From Manis javanica (lineage: Eukaryota > Chordata > Mammalia > Pholidota > Manidae), in the NCBI RefSeq assembly GCF_040802235.1, contig NC_133172.1:64239613-64303612 (forward strand): 64,000 nt of DNA, in the 5' to 3' direction. The translations under genes and the position numbers were made by a program. Position 1 is the stretch's first letter, and every line of letters starts with the position of its first letter. Under the pieces are notes generated by a model. The model had not been told where the DNA came from, made no database searches, and saw only the letters and a list, made by a program, of their open reading frames with translations. Shown in pieces: positions 17,730 to 36,499 of this stretch.

Positions 17730-18150
17730 TAAGGAACATCTTTTATCAGCTATTAAAAATATACTGAGTGAAAGAAACCAATTTCAAAATATGATTCCAT
17801 TTATATAACATTCTCCAAATGACAAACTGATAGAGATGGAGAACAGACTAGCGGTTGCTAGAGTTAGAGATGGTGGGTGGGGGTACAGGGAAAGGAGTGG
17901 GACTATGAAAGTATAGCACAGATCTCTGTGGTGATGGGACAGTCCTGTGTCTTGATCTTGGTGGTGATCACATGGGGCAAAATGGCATAGAACACACACT
18001 GTACTGAAGCCCATGTTTTGGAGTCGCTACTATATTGTGATTCTGGTCACCATTGGGGGAGACTGGGTGCGGGTCATGTAGGGCGGGCCTCTGGGTACTA
18101 CTTTTGCAACTTTCTGTGAATGTACAATTTCAAAAATTAAAGTTTAAAAA
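17730..18150 (+). repeat. LINE L1M 3' fragment
   Basis: It contains GTGGTGATGGGACAGTCCTGTGTC and closes with TTTGCAACTTTCTGTGAATGTACAATTTCAAAAATTAAA, the usual L1M 3' end. It is the fourth such tail within 2.3 kb. Confidence 0.6.
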
Positions 18151-18644
18151 TGTGTCAAAAATTATTAAAAATGTAGTTCCAGTATGGGAATACTGGTCAG
18201 TTCCTAGTGGGCATGTGTGTGCGTGTGTGTACATTTATATACACACTTAGTGTGTGATTAAACTGGCTCCAAAAGTAAGTGGAAAAGGATTATACAATGA
18301 ATTATGCTAGGAAAATTGCTTAATGTTTTAAGGGAAAACAAGTTGGGTTGTAATCTCTTCTATATGCAGGCAAATTCCAGGTGAGTAAGAGTGACTATAG
18401 AAAGTTACTTCAAAAATAATATGTTGATTTTAATCTGATTCCTTAGTGGAAACATTTCTAGACCTCAAAGCAAAGACATTATAAAGAAATTTTGGAAGAT
18501 CTGACTACATTAAAATGTAAAACATTTCCCCAAGCCATCAGTAAAAAAATATAAAACAATTGGTAAGCTCAAAAAAAATATGAGGCCAAATAGCATTATG
18601 ATAGATCAAAAACTTACACACATTATTGGTGGAAGTACTGATCT

Positions 18645-18853
18645 ATTTTTTTTATTAAGGTATCATTGATACACAATCCTATGAAGGTCTCACATGAGTG
18701 ACACCGGTTAGTACATCCACCCACATTATCAATCTCCCTCCCCCCCACACCCGGTTGTAGTCACTGTCCATCAGTGTAGTAAGATACTATAGAGTCACTA
18801 CTTGTCTTTGTGCTGTACTGCCTTCCCTGAGACCCCCTTACATTATGTGTGCT
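18645..18853 (-). mobile_element. Short 5'-truncated LINE-1 insertion with 13-bp target-site duplications
   Basis: The insert starts with an oligo-T tract (the poly-A tail of a minus-strand element) and continues with TATCATTGATACACAATCC. The 13-mer GAAGTACTGATCT occurs perfectly at both flanks, 18632-18644 and 18854-18866. The body matches part of the piece at 62272-62600. Perfect duplications and low divergence make it young compared with the surrounding L1M. Confidence 0.8.
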
Positions 18854-18883
18854 GAAGTACTGATCTTAAAGATGGTTTGGTAG

Positions 18884-19383
18884 TGTGGGAGGTTGGCTTC
18901 TAAGAGAGCCCCCAAAATCTGAATAAGGCTATAGAACTCCCTTACCTTGGGTGTGAATAGGATGGACGTCACTCCTGTGATTAGGTTACCGAACTGTTGG
19001 TTTTCACTTATCAAAATAGAGTATCCTGGGTGAGCCTGACCTAAGCTGAGGTTTTAAAAAAGGTATAAGTGACAGGCTGCTATGCAGAAGCTACCATGTC
19101 AATTCTCAGTTTAAAAAGCAGCTACTGTGCTGTGAGCAGAGCTGTGTAGCCCCCACCAATTGTGAGAAGGCAGGGGCTTCAGTTCTTAACCCACAAAAAA
19201 AGTAAATTCTACATTCAACCTGAGTGAGTTTGGAAGGTCCCAGGTCCAGAGGAGGACATAGCTGGGCTGACAGTGGGATTTTAGCCTGGACTCCTGAGCC
19301 ATGGAAACAGATGATTAATGCATGTGCTGTTTTAACTGATAACTTTGTAGTAATTTGTTACGCAGTAATTGAAAACTAGTACA
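18884..19383 (+). mobile_element. MaLR solo LTR with 5-bp target-site duplication
   Basis: A 500-base LTR begins with TGTGGGAGG and ends with ATTGAAAACTAGTACA, so it has TG and CA ends. The pentamer GGTAG flanks it on both sides (18879-18883 and 19384-19388). The phrase TTTGTAGTAATTTGTTACGCAG is typical of ERVL-MaLR LTRs. No internal region remains; it is an old solo LTR, and its coding parts are absent. Confidence 0.75.
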
Positions 19384-19389
19384 GGTAGT

Positions 19390-20640
19390 AAGTATCAAGA
19401 ATCCTAAAAGGATTCACGTTCCTAAATGAAAAAACTTTAAAAACTTCTGAACTATACAAAAAGTCTTGTTTTGGACTACAGAGCCTCAGTGATGTAAAGA
19501 TGTTAATTCTCCCCTATGACCCCAGTCAAAACTCCACAGGTCTTTAGGAACAGGACCAAATTATTCTCAGGTTTACCTAGGAGAATAAAAAGAGTAGCAG
19601 AAAACGTCTGGAAAAGCAGAGGCATGAGAGGGGCCGAGCTCTTTGATGGACACACGGTGTCTCACGCTCACGTGGGAATTCACAGTAAAGGAATCACATT
19701 GAAGACGAGGAGGAAAGGTGGACCACTGACTCGTGCTGCTGAGACAAGTGACGAGACAGCTGAGAAAACTTTTTACCTCAATATTTACTCAAAAAACTCT
19801 GTATGAATCAAAAAGTTCAACATAGAAAGCTATAAAAGCACTAAATGAAAATGGGTAAAGGTTTTTTAAGTTTGGTGTAGGGAGTGCCTCTTTCTAGTCT
19901 GACAGACTCAAAAAGCCGTTAAGGAAAAGGCTGATGAACTTGACCATCTGCTGCAGAAGCTAAGAAGTCAAGGGAACTATTTGCAGTATGAATCATTAAG
20001 GGAAAATTTCCAAAACATACAAAAGCTCTTACAAAACATCAAAGTAGAAGACAAGGAAATAATATGACCTATTCACAGGAAAATAGCACTGGACTATGAA
20101 GGAGCAAAAAGACACTGCCTCTCAGCACTAGGGGCAAAGCTCCAGGGAAGCCGATGGGGCAACTGGGAAAAGACGGAGGCAACTGGGGAGAATTGGAAGG
20201 CTGTGGAGAGATGATCTGGTTATAGCTTCGTAGTGGAAATATAAATTGATAAAATATGGAAAACAATTTGACAATATGAACATTTTCCTTGTGGTACAAT
20301 ATCTGATAAGCCCTCAAGTGTGTAAGTATATAAATGCAAGAATGTTTATTGCAGCACTGTTTGAAAAAGAAAAATTGGAAATAACATATATTCATCAAAG
20401 GGAGCTGGTTATGTAAATGATGGGCCCTGAGAAGAGGAATGCAGGCTGCCATGGCAGAGGAGGGGCCACATGTGTGCACAGACACGGGGCTTAGCTGAAC
20501 CACACAGCTGCAAGACAGCCTTCCGGTGTGATCCTGAGCGTTAGGCTGCGTGCATGCACGTGAGATGTCTGTGAGAGTCATTCCATGTGCAATTTTTAAC
20601 CAACATGTATTACGTTTTAATGACTCAATACCTTTTAAGT
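19390..20640 (+). repeat. Old LINE L1M fragment
   Basis: GATGTTAATTCTCCCC near 19500 and AGAATGTTTATTGCAGCACTG near 20340 are recognisable L1 ORF2 and 3' phrases on the plus strand. The copy is broken into small open frames (for example 19516-19806) without a usable product. Confidence 0.6.
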
Positions 20641-20789
20641 AGTCTTAATACATAAAAATAAATGTGAAGAAAATGACCCCCTCCAAATTTAAATTAAATA
20701 ATAAATACGATGAAATGCAATTTTTGGCTTAATGCTCAAAATAAAAAAGCGATGATATTCTCAATTCCCAGTGCAGGCCATGGGTCATT

Positions 20790-21010
20790 TAACAGTGGTT
20801 AAAACAATTGGGGCTCTGGATGCAGGACTGAAGGCTGAGGGGGAGCTCTGGGCCTCAGAGCCTGGACCCTAGCACCACCAGCCTTGAGCAGGCGACCACC
20901 TCTCTGTGCTTCAGTTCCCTCGCCTGTAGAATGTAGGTCATATGGGGACCTACTGCAGAAGCTGTGGCGGCCGTTATTGACTGTTGTCATTTCAGGACTC
21001 AGAAAAATGT
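20790..21010 (-). repeat. MIR SINE (antisense)
   Basis: ACCTCTCTGTGCTTCAGTTCCCTCGCCTGTAGAATG is the reverse complement of the MIR core, preceded by a diverged tail. Confidence 0.7.
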
Positions 21011-21743
21011 CCTGCCGTATAGCTTGGTTCATGAGGTACTAAATGGGGAACAGCATGGTGCAGAGCAATAGGACCAGTGTTACTGCGTTTCTATAAAAAA
21101 TGTGATATGAGTAGCCTATGTACACATAACGTGCACAGAGAGAAAGCCCTCTCTGTGGTGCTTTAGTAGAGGCCTGAAAGGATGTGCATCAACTTGAACC
21201 CCCAGGAGTAGTGAATGAGCTTCTGCTTTTCTATTTTGTAACATTTGACAAACTCAGCATTTCACAAACCCTGTGCATTCCTGTAACCTTGGCAAGTCTA
21301 AGAAAACGTGGCCAATATCAGAAATGTCCATTTCTACAGCATTCTGATTGACAAAGCTCTGTACAGAAAGCTTTTACAGATTTAGAATCCTTTGGGTATT
21401 GTGCATCCGAACCTTCACCTCCCGGGCAGACCTGCCTCTGTAGTTGTCTCCTTCCTGCACCTGTCACCTGAGCTGTCAGGCTCTCCACAGTGGATGGTGG
21501 AAATGTCTGTTTGCTTCCTTGGAGGAGGGCATCTTGTATTCCCCACCGTCATCTCATGGTTGAGCTATCAGTTTAAGCTTTAGAATGTTTATGTATGGTT
21601 TTGACTGCTTTCTCCCTTGCCCGTTTCTTTTCCTGAACCACAAATCTAATTTCTTTGTGCTGGCCCTAACACAGACATCGTCTGCTTTATGGACGAGCTT
21701 TTCCACAGGCTTACCGAATGCCTGGCTGTGTCCTTCCTTCTAG

Positions 21744-21940
21744 AGAAACCCGATGAAAACGTAGTTAAGCAAGAAGAGAGTCACCATTCCACAGATCGCC
21801 ACCACCAGAGCCTCAAATGAGAGTCTCATCAGCCATGTTCCATCGGAAGTGGACAGCAGAAGACCATTCAGGAGCAGGCTGAGTGGGGCCTCTGCTACTG
21901 ACATAGGAGCCCCAGTACAGTAGACGCCTATGATTTACAG
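21744..21940 (+). pseudogene. SPATA33: Decayed SPATA33 terminal exon
   Basis: SPATA33 is a sperm protein that, in mouse, tethers calcineurin to midpiece mitochondria through a PxIxIT motif. After a good acceptor (TCCTTCCTTCTAG), one frame codes SKKRVTIPQIATTRASNE (21768-21821), which aligns with the PQIIIT-TRAS region as I remember it. A second frame codes QQKTIQEQAEWGLCY (21854-21898), then, after a TGA at 21899-21901, HRSPSTVDAYD, which aligns with the EQEEWGP...RHRNPSTVDAY tail. So the exon carries a TAG at 21762-21764, a frameshift between about 21845 and 21857, and a TGA at a likely former CGA. Position and strand are those expected for SPATA33. The PxIxIT site itself now reads PQIATT. 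The human comparison is from memory. Confidence 0.75.
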
Positions 21941-23510
21941 ACCAAAGAATAAACAGGTGCCCCTGAGCAGCCACTGTCACGCCCTGTGCTCTGAGTCTCC
22001 GATGACGGCAGAAGGGCAGTCCTACCCTGTGGGAAGCTGCAGACACCCCTTCAGTAAATGAGGGTCCCCCAGTGTTTTCATCTTCCCCAGAGCTGCTGGC
22101 AGCTTGGCAGAAGGCAAGAGTGACTTTGGCTTGAGAGAGTGAACTCTGTTGTAATAAATGAATAAATTGGTGTGCAGAGTGACAGATGGCAGGCCGCACC
22201 TCTGTTTCTGACTTGGGGGGCAGCTGAAATCTTCCCATTCACTTGTTAAGTGTTGGGTAAGTACTCTGCGGTTACAGTGAATGAAATGTACCCCACACTT
22301 GAAGAGAAGTTTGGGCTCTGAGGACTAAACTTTAAGGTGTCGTGTTCCAGAACAGGGAAGTGCACAGTCACCCTGGAGGGCCCATGGGCTCCTGGCTTGA
22401 CTGTGACCTGATCCAGGATATTAAAGGAACCAGAATAAGAATGTGGAACGACGGACAGCCATGGCACTTACAGCTCTGCAAGTGGCCTTGTCGGAGCGGC
22501 CCCAGGATGAGGGTCATTGGGCTGACAACTTCCACTCTTTCCGCTGTGGATGAAGCCTCCCACAGCTACTCCATCCTCATCAGCACTCCGTGGGTCAGGC
22601 TCATTCTCCTCCAGTGTGGCTGGAGAGAGTGCCCTGGCCTGCTTCTCACATTGAATCTGCTGACGGTAGGTGCTAGCTTCATTAGTTTCTGGAATGGTCA
22701 GCAGGCCTCATACGTGGTCTCCATGTCTCTGTCTATTGATGAAGATCATAGTCTTTTAGTATTAAATAGTAGATTTGACTTCCAATCAGTTTCAGATAAA
22801 TATTAGTAACCAGAGAAAGAATAAATCTCATAGGGACATTGTTTATTAACACACTATTAGCACCATTATTTGTTCTTATTCAATGCATTTACATATGCAT
22901 TCTGACACTGAAAAATCAGGCCCATGAGAATGCGAATTTGACCCCATACAGGTCGGCAGGGCTGCCGTTCTCCACAAAATTTCTATTTTTTGGATTAACC
23001 TTCCATTTCTATTATTTGACCTAGAAATTGCCCTCTTCCTACCCCTGCCCTGAGCATCTCAATCTAAAAACTGCACTTACATGGCACTAGTTCTCATCTC
23101 ATTATTAGCTTTAAGCGTAGCTCATGAGTGAATTTTAAAAAGGCCTAGAATGAACTGAATATGATCGTTTAAAGCAACTTCTACTCCTGAAACAAGGGCT
23201 GACTGCACATTCCCCAGCGCCCTCGACTTACACGGATGCTGCGCACGCGCCCCCAGCACACCCCGCACGGGCGGCCTTCCCGGCGCCCGCCCGCCCGCCC
23301 ACGGACACGTCAGGCCGCGGTCCCGCGTGAGCCCCTCGGGTTCGGCCTCCCCCGCGCGTCCGGCCGGCCCGCGGGCACCTCGCAGCCCCGGCGCCCCGCA
23401 GGGGATCGGCCGGGGTCTCCCGCGGGCGGCCCGGTGACCGCGGGCCGCCCGGGGACGCGCCGGAAGTGCGCCCCGCGCCTGCGCGCGCGGGAGGCGGGTC
23501 CGCGCCCGGC

Positions 23511-30922
<7,412 letters not shown>

Positions 30923-31493
30923 CAGGCCAGCAGGTCAGCTGTGGGCGGGGAAGCCCTTAGCTGAGACTGGCCAGCTGCTCCAGCTGACTGCACCACCTCC
31001 TGCCGCCCCAGGAGCAGGGTGTGGACAGGGTGGTGGGGCAGGGGTGGTGCAACTGGAGAGCCAGGACACGGAGGCTGGTCCTGCCCTGGCCGTGGCGGCA
31101 CCGGCTGGCGGCTGCCTGGTTCCTGCTCCTTGCCGTGCCCTTGGCTGGTAGATGCACAAGACCTTCATTTCCCAGAAGCAAACATCTGCTGGGACCATCT
31201 CTGGGTGTCGCTGGCTTGGGATGAGGACACCTGCATGGCTCCTTGTGGTTCCTCCTGGTCACCAGGCTCTGCCTGGGGCAGCGAGGGGCTGAGGTGACCT
31301 CGGGAGGGCTGGTGGAACCCCAAGTGGGAAGGAGGGATCAGGTGTGGAGCACAGCCCATCTGGTGGGCTGGGGTCTGGGCCATGACCGTTAGAGGCCCCA
31401 AGAGCAAGGGTCCTGGGATTGGGGCTGAGTCCCACCCCCACCCCACAGAGGCCCAGGAGTAAAGGGTATGGCTGGTGCCAATAGGAGCGCAGA

Positions 31494-31499
31494 GATAAA
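31494..31499 (+). terminator. CDK10: Weak candidate CDK10 polyadenylation signal
   Basis: No AATAAA follows the CDK10 stop within 600 bases. GATAAA at this site is the best placed variant, just before the SPATA2L 3' end on the other strand. AGTAAA near 31459 is an alternative. Confidence 0.3.
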
Positions 31500-31534
31500 A
31501 GCTTTCCTAACAGACACTGGTGGGTTCAGTGGTG

Positions 31535-31540
31535 TTTAAT
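31535..31540 (-). terminator. SPATA2L: Candidate SPATA2L polyadenylation signal
   Basis: The plus strand reads TTTAAT, so the minus strand carries the common variant ATTAAA, giving SPATA2L a 3' UTR of about 1.0 kb. Confidence 0.55.
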
Positions 31541-32561
31541 GTTCTCTGAGGTTCTGATTCATGGGACATGACAGGCGGGCTGGGGATGAGGGGAGATGAG
31601 ACAGATGGACGGGCAGAGCACCCAGTGAGGGTCCAGCACAGAAGACAGGCACCTGCCCTCCAGTCCTGTGGGCTGAGGGCTCCTGGGACAGCCCCCTGAA
31701 GGGGCTCTACCCGCCTGCCTGCCCTGGCCTTCAGCCTGCCTCAGGGTGGCTGCTTTATCCCTGGGCCCAGGATGGGCGAGTGCAAAGCCTGTGAGACTCC
31801 CACCCTGCCTTTCACAGCCGATGTAGCAGGGCAGCTTCTGAGATGCTGGTTACGTAGAAGCTGCCACATGCCACCTGCAAGGGGAGTGACACTCCTGACC
31901 TGTCCAGGTCCCTGACAGTCACCCACCTCCTGCTGCCTGTCCAGAGAGCTCTTGGGGCTCTTCACTCTGGTTTGAGATCAGGTCATTTCTTCTCCCCACT
32001 TTCCTGCCCAGCTGTGACAGGGGCACATGGAGCCCATCTCAGGCCAGCACTCAGCTCATTCAACACTGGCCTGTGGCAGTCACAGGAAGGGGCCAGGCCA
32101 GCCATGTGCCTGGCAGTGCCCCAGACTGGTCCCAGCAGGGCTCATGCTCACAGTGTCACCTGCAGCCTGAGGACACCTCTGTAGAAAGAACCCCCTGGAC
32201 ACCTGGAGCGACCAGGTCAGGAGCTGCAGGCCAACCACTGGGCCCTTAGGGAGGGAGAAGGGAGAGGTGAAAGAGGGAGGGCGAAGGCCCTTCGTGGGGA
32301 CAGGCTTGGTGCCGTGACCAGGACACACAGGCGTGCGTCTGGGGACTGGAGTTCAGCTGGCCCAAGGCAGGAGCTTCCTGTGGAAGGCAGGACCCCACCT
32401 CCCACTTTGTGCCCCCCACCCCCACCCCAGCTGTGCCCAGGATTCCTGGAGGGGCAGGAGAGGCGGGTAAGCCAGTGGCCCAGGCTTAAGGAGGGACATG
32501 GCCCAGAGAAGCACCACAGAAACTGTCTCTGGAAAGCCCTCAACCTGGCACCTGGCTGGGC

Positions 32562-35472
32562 CTAAGGCTGGGCACTGGGTCCATCATAGAGCAGGGTGTC
32601 CACCTGGGCACGCTGAAGCCACAGGCGCTGCTGAGTGTCACCAAGCAGTGCGCGCAGAGTGTGACCCAGGCGGCAGGCAGGCAGGGCAGTACAGTGGGCA
32701 GCATGCAGCTGGCAACACGTGTCACAGCAGAGGGTGGGCAGGGTCCCAGGGGCCAGACAGCTGTGCACCTGGTAGCCAGGGTGCTCGAGGATGGGCGTAT
32801 GGGCACACTGGGGGCTGGCCTTCCCAGGGGCTCTGGGAGCAGCCAGGTCCACAGGCTGACAGGGCAGCTCTCTGCGCAGAGAGAGGAAGGAGAACGCCTC
32901 AGGCTCCGGCTCCAGCTCCTCCAAGGCCCCGTAGGGCGGGCTGCTGGCCCTCGGGGGCACCTCTGCCTCCGTAGGCCGTTCCCAGGCTCCACCCCCGGCA
33001 CTCCAAAGTTTGGCGCTCTGCTCCCAGAGTGAAGGCCTGTAGGCCAGCTCTGAGGAGGGTGAATCCGGGCTTGGCGAGGGCCCACCATACAGGCTGGCCT
33101 CCTCTGAGCCCTCATCCTCCTGCAGGTCTCGGTAGAGGTCCACCTGGGCGTGGTACATAGCCGGGGAGCCCCGGGGGGGCAGGGGTGGTGGCTCTTCTTC
33201 TCGGGCCAGCCGCTGCTGCAGCCAGGCCACACAGGAGGCCACATCTGCGCTTGCCCGCCGCGCCTGCAGCAGCTCCTCGGCCGGCAGCACGCTGGTGCCC
33301 AGCTGTGCCAGTACTTCACCCAGGATCTCACACTCCAGCCGCAGGGCAAAGCAGCCCAAAGCCACTTGCACCAGCTGGCAGGCAGGAGGTGGGGCAGCAA
33401 CCATGAGGCGGTGGTTGTCCCTGAGCACGTAACCCATCTTCTGGAAGTTCTGGACGAGGAGGTCCTCAGAGAGTGCGGCTTTCAGCACGTGGACGTAGGC
33501 CCCCGAGAAGGTCTGCGGGGAGGGGGAGGGGCCTGGCTGGCAGCTGCCACACACCTAGAGGCCTGGTCCTGGCTGCGTGCTACCCCTGCCTCGGCCAACT
33601 CCAGGGGCCACCACCCTCGCTCCAGACGGTGACGGGCAGCTCTCACCTCCGTCCAGAGGAGCACCCCCACTCTGAAATCTGCTGGGGCAGCCTGGGTTCA
33701 CCAATCAGGTGAAATAAAGAGCCCCTGTGTGGAGAAACCTCACTGCCTTGGGGTCCCCTCTCCTCTCATCCCTGGGGATTCGCCACTCCACTCCATCTCC
33801 AGTGTACCTGCTGCGCAGTCACGCGAATGCCAGCGCAGGGACTCGTCTGCGCCTCTGAACAGGCAGCCTCCTGAACACACTGCCCTGAACGTGCTCCTCC
33901 TGCCCCTGTCCTGACAGCGCTCCCTATGAGAGCAGAGGCCACTTGTTTTCCCCAGCTGTGTAGCGTTCCACCATGTGGATGCAACACCCTATTTCTTAGA
34001 GGCTCTTGTGCAGCTGGGCTGAGAACCCTGGGATAACAGCTGAGACGGTGCTCCTAGACTGCAGTTACATGAGAAACTGATTGTGTGTCTTTCCCAGATC
34101 TAAACTTCTGTACGTCTGGGACCTATGAGCATTCCTGTACTCACAGTTTATGACAATGCTTCCCTCAGACTGAGTACTATTGTACGCAAGCACTGTACTC
34201 AGGGCTTTGCATTCACCCCCCTCAACAGAACTTGACCTGGACTGTTGTGTCAATTTCAGAGGAGGAAATGGGTTCAGAGAGATCAGGTAACTTGCCCGAA
34301 GCTACACAACCAGGAGGCAGAACCAGACCCCATCCAGACCTGCCGAACACCGAAGCCCATGGGTGCGTCAAGTGTAGGCCTGTTTATTCTGCTCTTGGCC
34401 CCACCACAGGGCTGGCTCTGCTGGTCTCCTGCCCTCCTGTCTGAATGGATGTGTGAAAGGCCTAGAACCTCAGACCAGCAGGTGTCCTCCTAGAGCAGTG
34501 GGCTCCAGAGCTCACCCCTTAAAGGAGGCTGTCACTGCCATGGCAACCAGTGGAGGCAGACTCACCCATGTGCCCAGTGACATCAGCACGTTCCTAATAT
34601 TCCAAATTAGCTCAGAGCCTCGGCTGCCTGCCTCTCCTGTCGACCTGAAGCTCTTCCAGAGGGGCCAAACTAGCCTTGGACACAGTCTGTCCCTGGGCTG
34701 AGGGTGAGCTTAGCCCCCCAGGTCAGGCAGAGGCCCCTGCAGCCCCTGCCTACTTCACAGGGGATACACCCACCTGACATCATCTCCTACAAATGGGATC
34801 ATCCCCCATCCTGAAGGGATTAGAGCGACCATGGAACCCCAATTCTATGCACCTGTCTTAGGATTTCTAGGGCAACGGGGGTCTGTCTCAAGGCCACTTT
34901 GGGGAGGGTAGTGATGCAAGCTTTAGGGGGTAGAATTCCCCCAGGAGGTAGGTACCCAGGACCAGTGTGGCCTCCACCCCATGTTCGCAGCTCTGAACAT
35001 CAGCGAGCTGCCCCGACACGTCCAGGGCCCCTTGGGCGCCCTGGTCCCCGAGAGACTCCCAGGCTCTAAGGACACCTGGAACTCCTCAGTAATGGTGGCA
35101 GTCTTCCCATAGGTGCCCAGCCCCCACCAACCTGACAAGGGGAGCCCCCTCAGGCCCCCGGCGCCCTACCTTGATGGTGGTGAACTCCTTCCTCCACGGC
35201 AGCAGATACAGGTGCACGGCGGCCAGTTCCAGCAGCTCGAAGGCGCGGGCCAGGCCGCGCAGCGCGGGGGCCAGGTCGGCGCGGCCCCATAGGCCGTCGG
35301 TGAGCAGCGCCAGCGCGTCGTCCTGCAGCGCCCCGTGCAGGTCGAAGTCTTCCACCAGGATCTGCCAGAGCACCGCGCGCAACGACGGGTCCCCGCACAC
35401 ACCCGCGCGGCCACGCCGCAGTTCACGCTCCAGGCACAGACGGTAGTCCTCGGACAGCGAGCTGCTGCCCAT
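32562..35472 (-). CDS. SPATA2L: Spermatogenesis-associated protein 2-like protein
   Basis: This is a paralogue of SPATA2, whose N-terminal PUB domain binds the deubiquitinase CYLD and links it to the linear ubiquitin ligase complex. Two coding exons on the minus strand: 35170-35472 (101 codons, begins MGSSSLSEDYR) and 32562-33512 (316 codons plus stop). The product is 417 residues; human is about 424. The PUB-like N-terminal half is well kept (LRAVLWQILVEDFDLHGALQ, CFALRLECEILGEVLAQLG). The middle is proline- and serine-rich and has EEASLYGGPSPSP, reminiscent of the tyrosine-centred PUB-interacting motif of SPATA2. The C-terminus holds a cysteine/histidine cluster, LCCDTCCQLHAAHC, as in the family. 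The intron 33513-35169 holds a MIR. The gene shares a CpG island with no obvious divergent coding partner. It reads intact. Confidence 0.95.
34125..34350 (+). repeat. MIR SINE
   Basis: GCACTGTACTCAGGGCTTTGC, then GAGGAAATGGGTTCAGAGAG and AACTTGCCCGAAGCTACACAACC, follow the MIR consensus in order. It lies in the SPATA2L intron. Confidence 0.8.
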
Positions 35473-35479
35473 CCTGGCG

Positions 35480-36010
35480 GGCTGGGCAAGGCAGGGGGTC
35501 AGGAACCAGGCCCCTCCCCGCCCGCTGAGCGCCCCCCCGATATCTACAGCGCCCCTCTTCCTGGGGACCTGCGCCGCGAGTGAGCCCCCCTCCCGATCAC
35601 AGACCACTTCGCCTTCCAGATCGTGCTGCAGACCGGCGGGCTAACGCGCTACCTGCCCGTCCCCAGCGGTCCCCGAACGGCAGCCGAGCCTCGGGCCCAG
35701 CACCGCGCTTCCGGCGAGGCGGGCTCCGCCCAGGGGCCGCGACGCAGGGGCGGGGCTTCCAGAGGACACGCCCCTCCGCTGCTCCCGCCGGCTTGTCAGC
35801 AGCGCGACCTGCGTGGGCGGGGCCTCGGCTCCGCTGGGGTCTGCAGCGGCGGACCCCGCCCGGCTGAGCGTTTGAGCGACCCTGGGCCGCCCCCGGGCCG
35901 AGGACAGCGGGCGCCCGACCGCCGTGTGACCCCAGCCGCCGGGAAGCACGCGGGGCCCCTTGTGCGCCCGCGTGGCGAGCAGGCGGGCGCGGGGACCAGC
36001 GCCCTCAGAG
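35480..36010 (-). promoter_or_regulatory. SPATA2L: SPATA2L CpG-island promoter
   Basis: CpG-dense sequence extends upstream of the SPATA2L ATG (35472, minus) to about 36010, including repeated GGGGCGGGGC-like boxes near 35745 and 35815. The 5' UTR exon must lie here but cannot be bounded from sequence. Confidence 0.65.
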
Positions 36011-36499
36011 TGGGAGGGCGACGTCCGGTCTAGCATTTTGAGGAAGCACAGCCCTTTCGACATTTTCATTTCAGATTTCTGGCCCGCGGAATTTTGAGAG
36101 TAAACTTCTGCGGGGCGAAGCCATGCACCACTCAATTTGTGGTGTTTCCTGGGCTGCCGCAGTTCTGCCAGCCAGGCCGGACTGAGGACCGAGCTGGCAC
36201 GCGCCCACTGCGAATCTCCAGATGACGCCAATCCCCTGGACATGGGTCACTCCCACCTGGGAACTGACCTCGCTGGTGCAGGGGGAGCAAACAAGCTGTC
36301 CCCACTGAACCCTGCCCAAGTGGAAGACTCGGCAAAGTGACCGACTGCTGCCTGCCTAAGCCGGGGGGTTGGCGCCGTCTGGAAGGCAGCAGTGGCTGGC
36401 TGGGGCAGTGTGCGATCACCACACCCCTCTTCTCCCCAGGGATGGACACTGTATTGTGGCTCATGTCTCATATGCCACCACACTCAGCCTTGTCCAAAT

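Larger units (their letters stand above)
14560..23220. other. Repeat-rich interval at the SPATA33 position
   Basis: Beyond the CpG island, the roughly 8 kb up to CDK10 has no intact gene. Recognised content: a possible SPATA33 exon 1 trace (14658-14694), a GT microsatellite, several L1M tails, two MaLR LTR fossils, a short L1 insertion with target-site duplications, more L1M, a MIR, and a decayed SPATA33 terminal exon (21744-21940). From about 22000 to 23120 I recognise nothing; an open frame of 154 codons at 22342-22806 has no family features. Confidence 0.6.

Noticed and set aside
21671-21820. Open frame ending in KQEESHHSTDRHHQSLK, first taken as a possible new C-terminal exon
   Set aside because: The neighbouring frame matches SPATA33 much better through PQIATTRASNE, so this frame is a by-product of the decayed exon.
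22342-22806. 154-codon plus-strand open frame in the SPATA33-CDK10 interval
   Set aside because: No splice context, no recognisable domain and no known gene at this position in relatives.
32540-33400. 286-codon minus-strand open frame
   Set aside because: Shadow of SPATA2L exon 2 in another frame.
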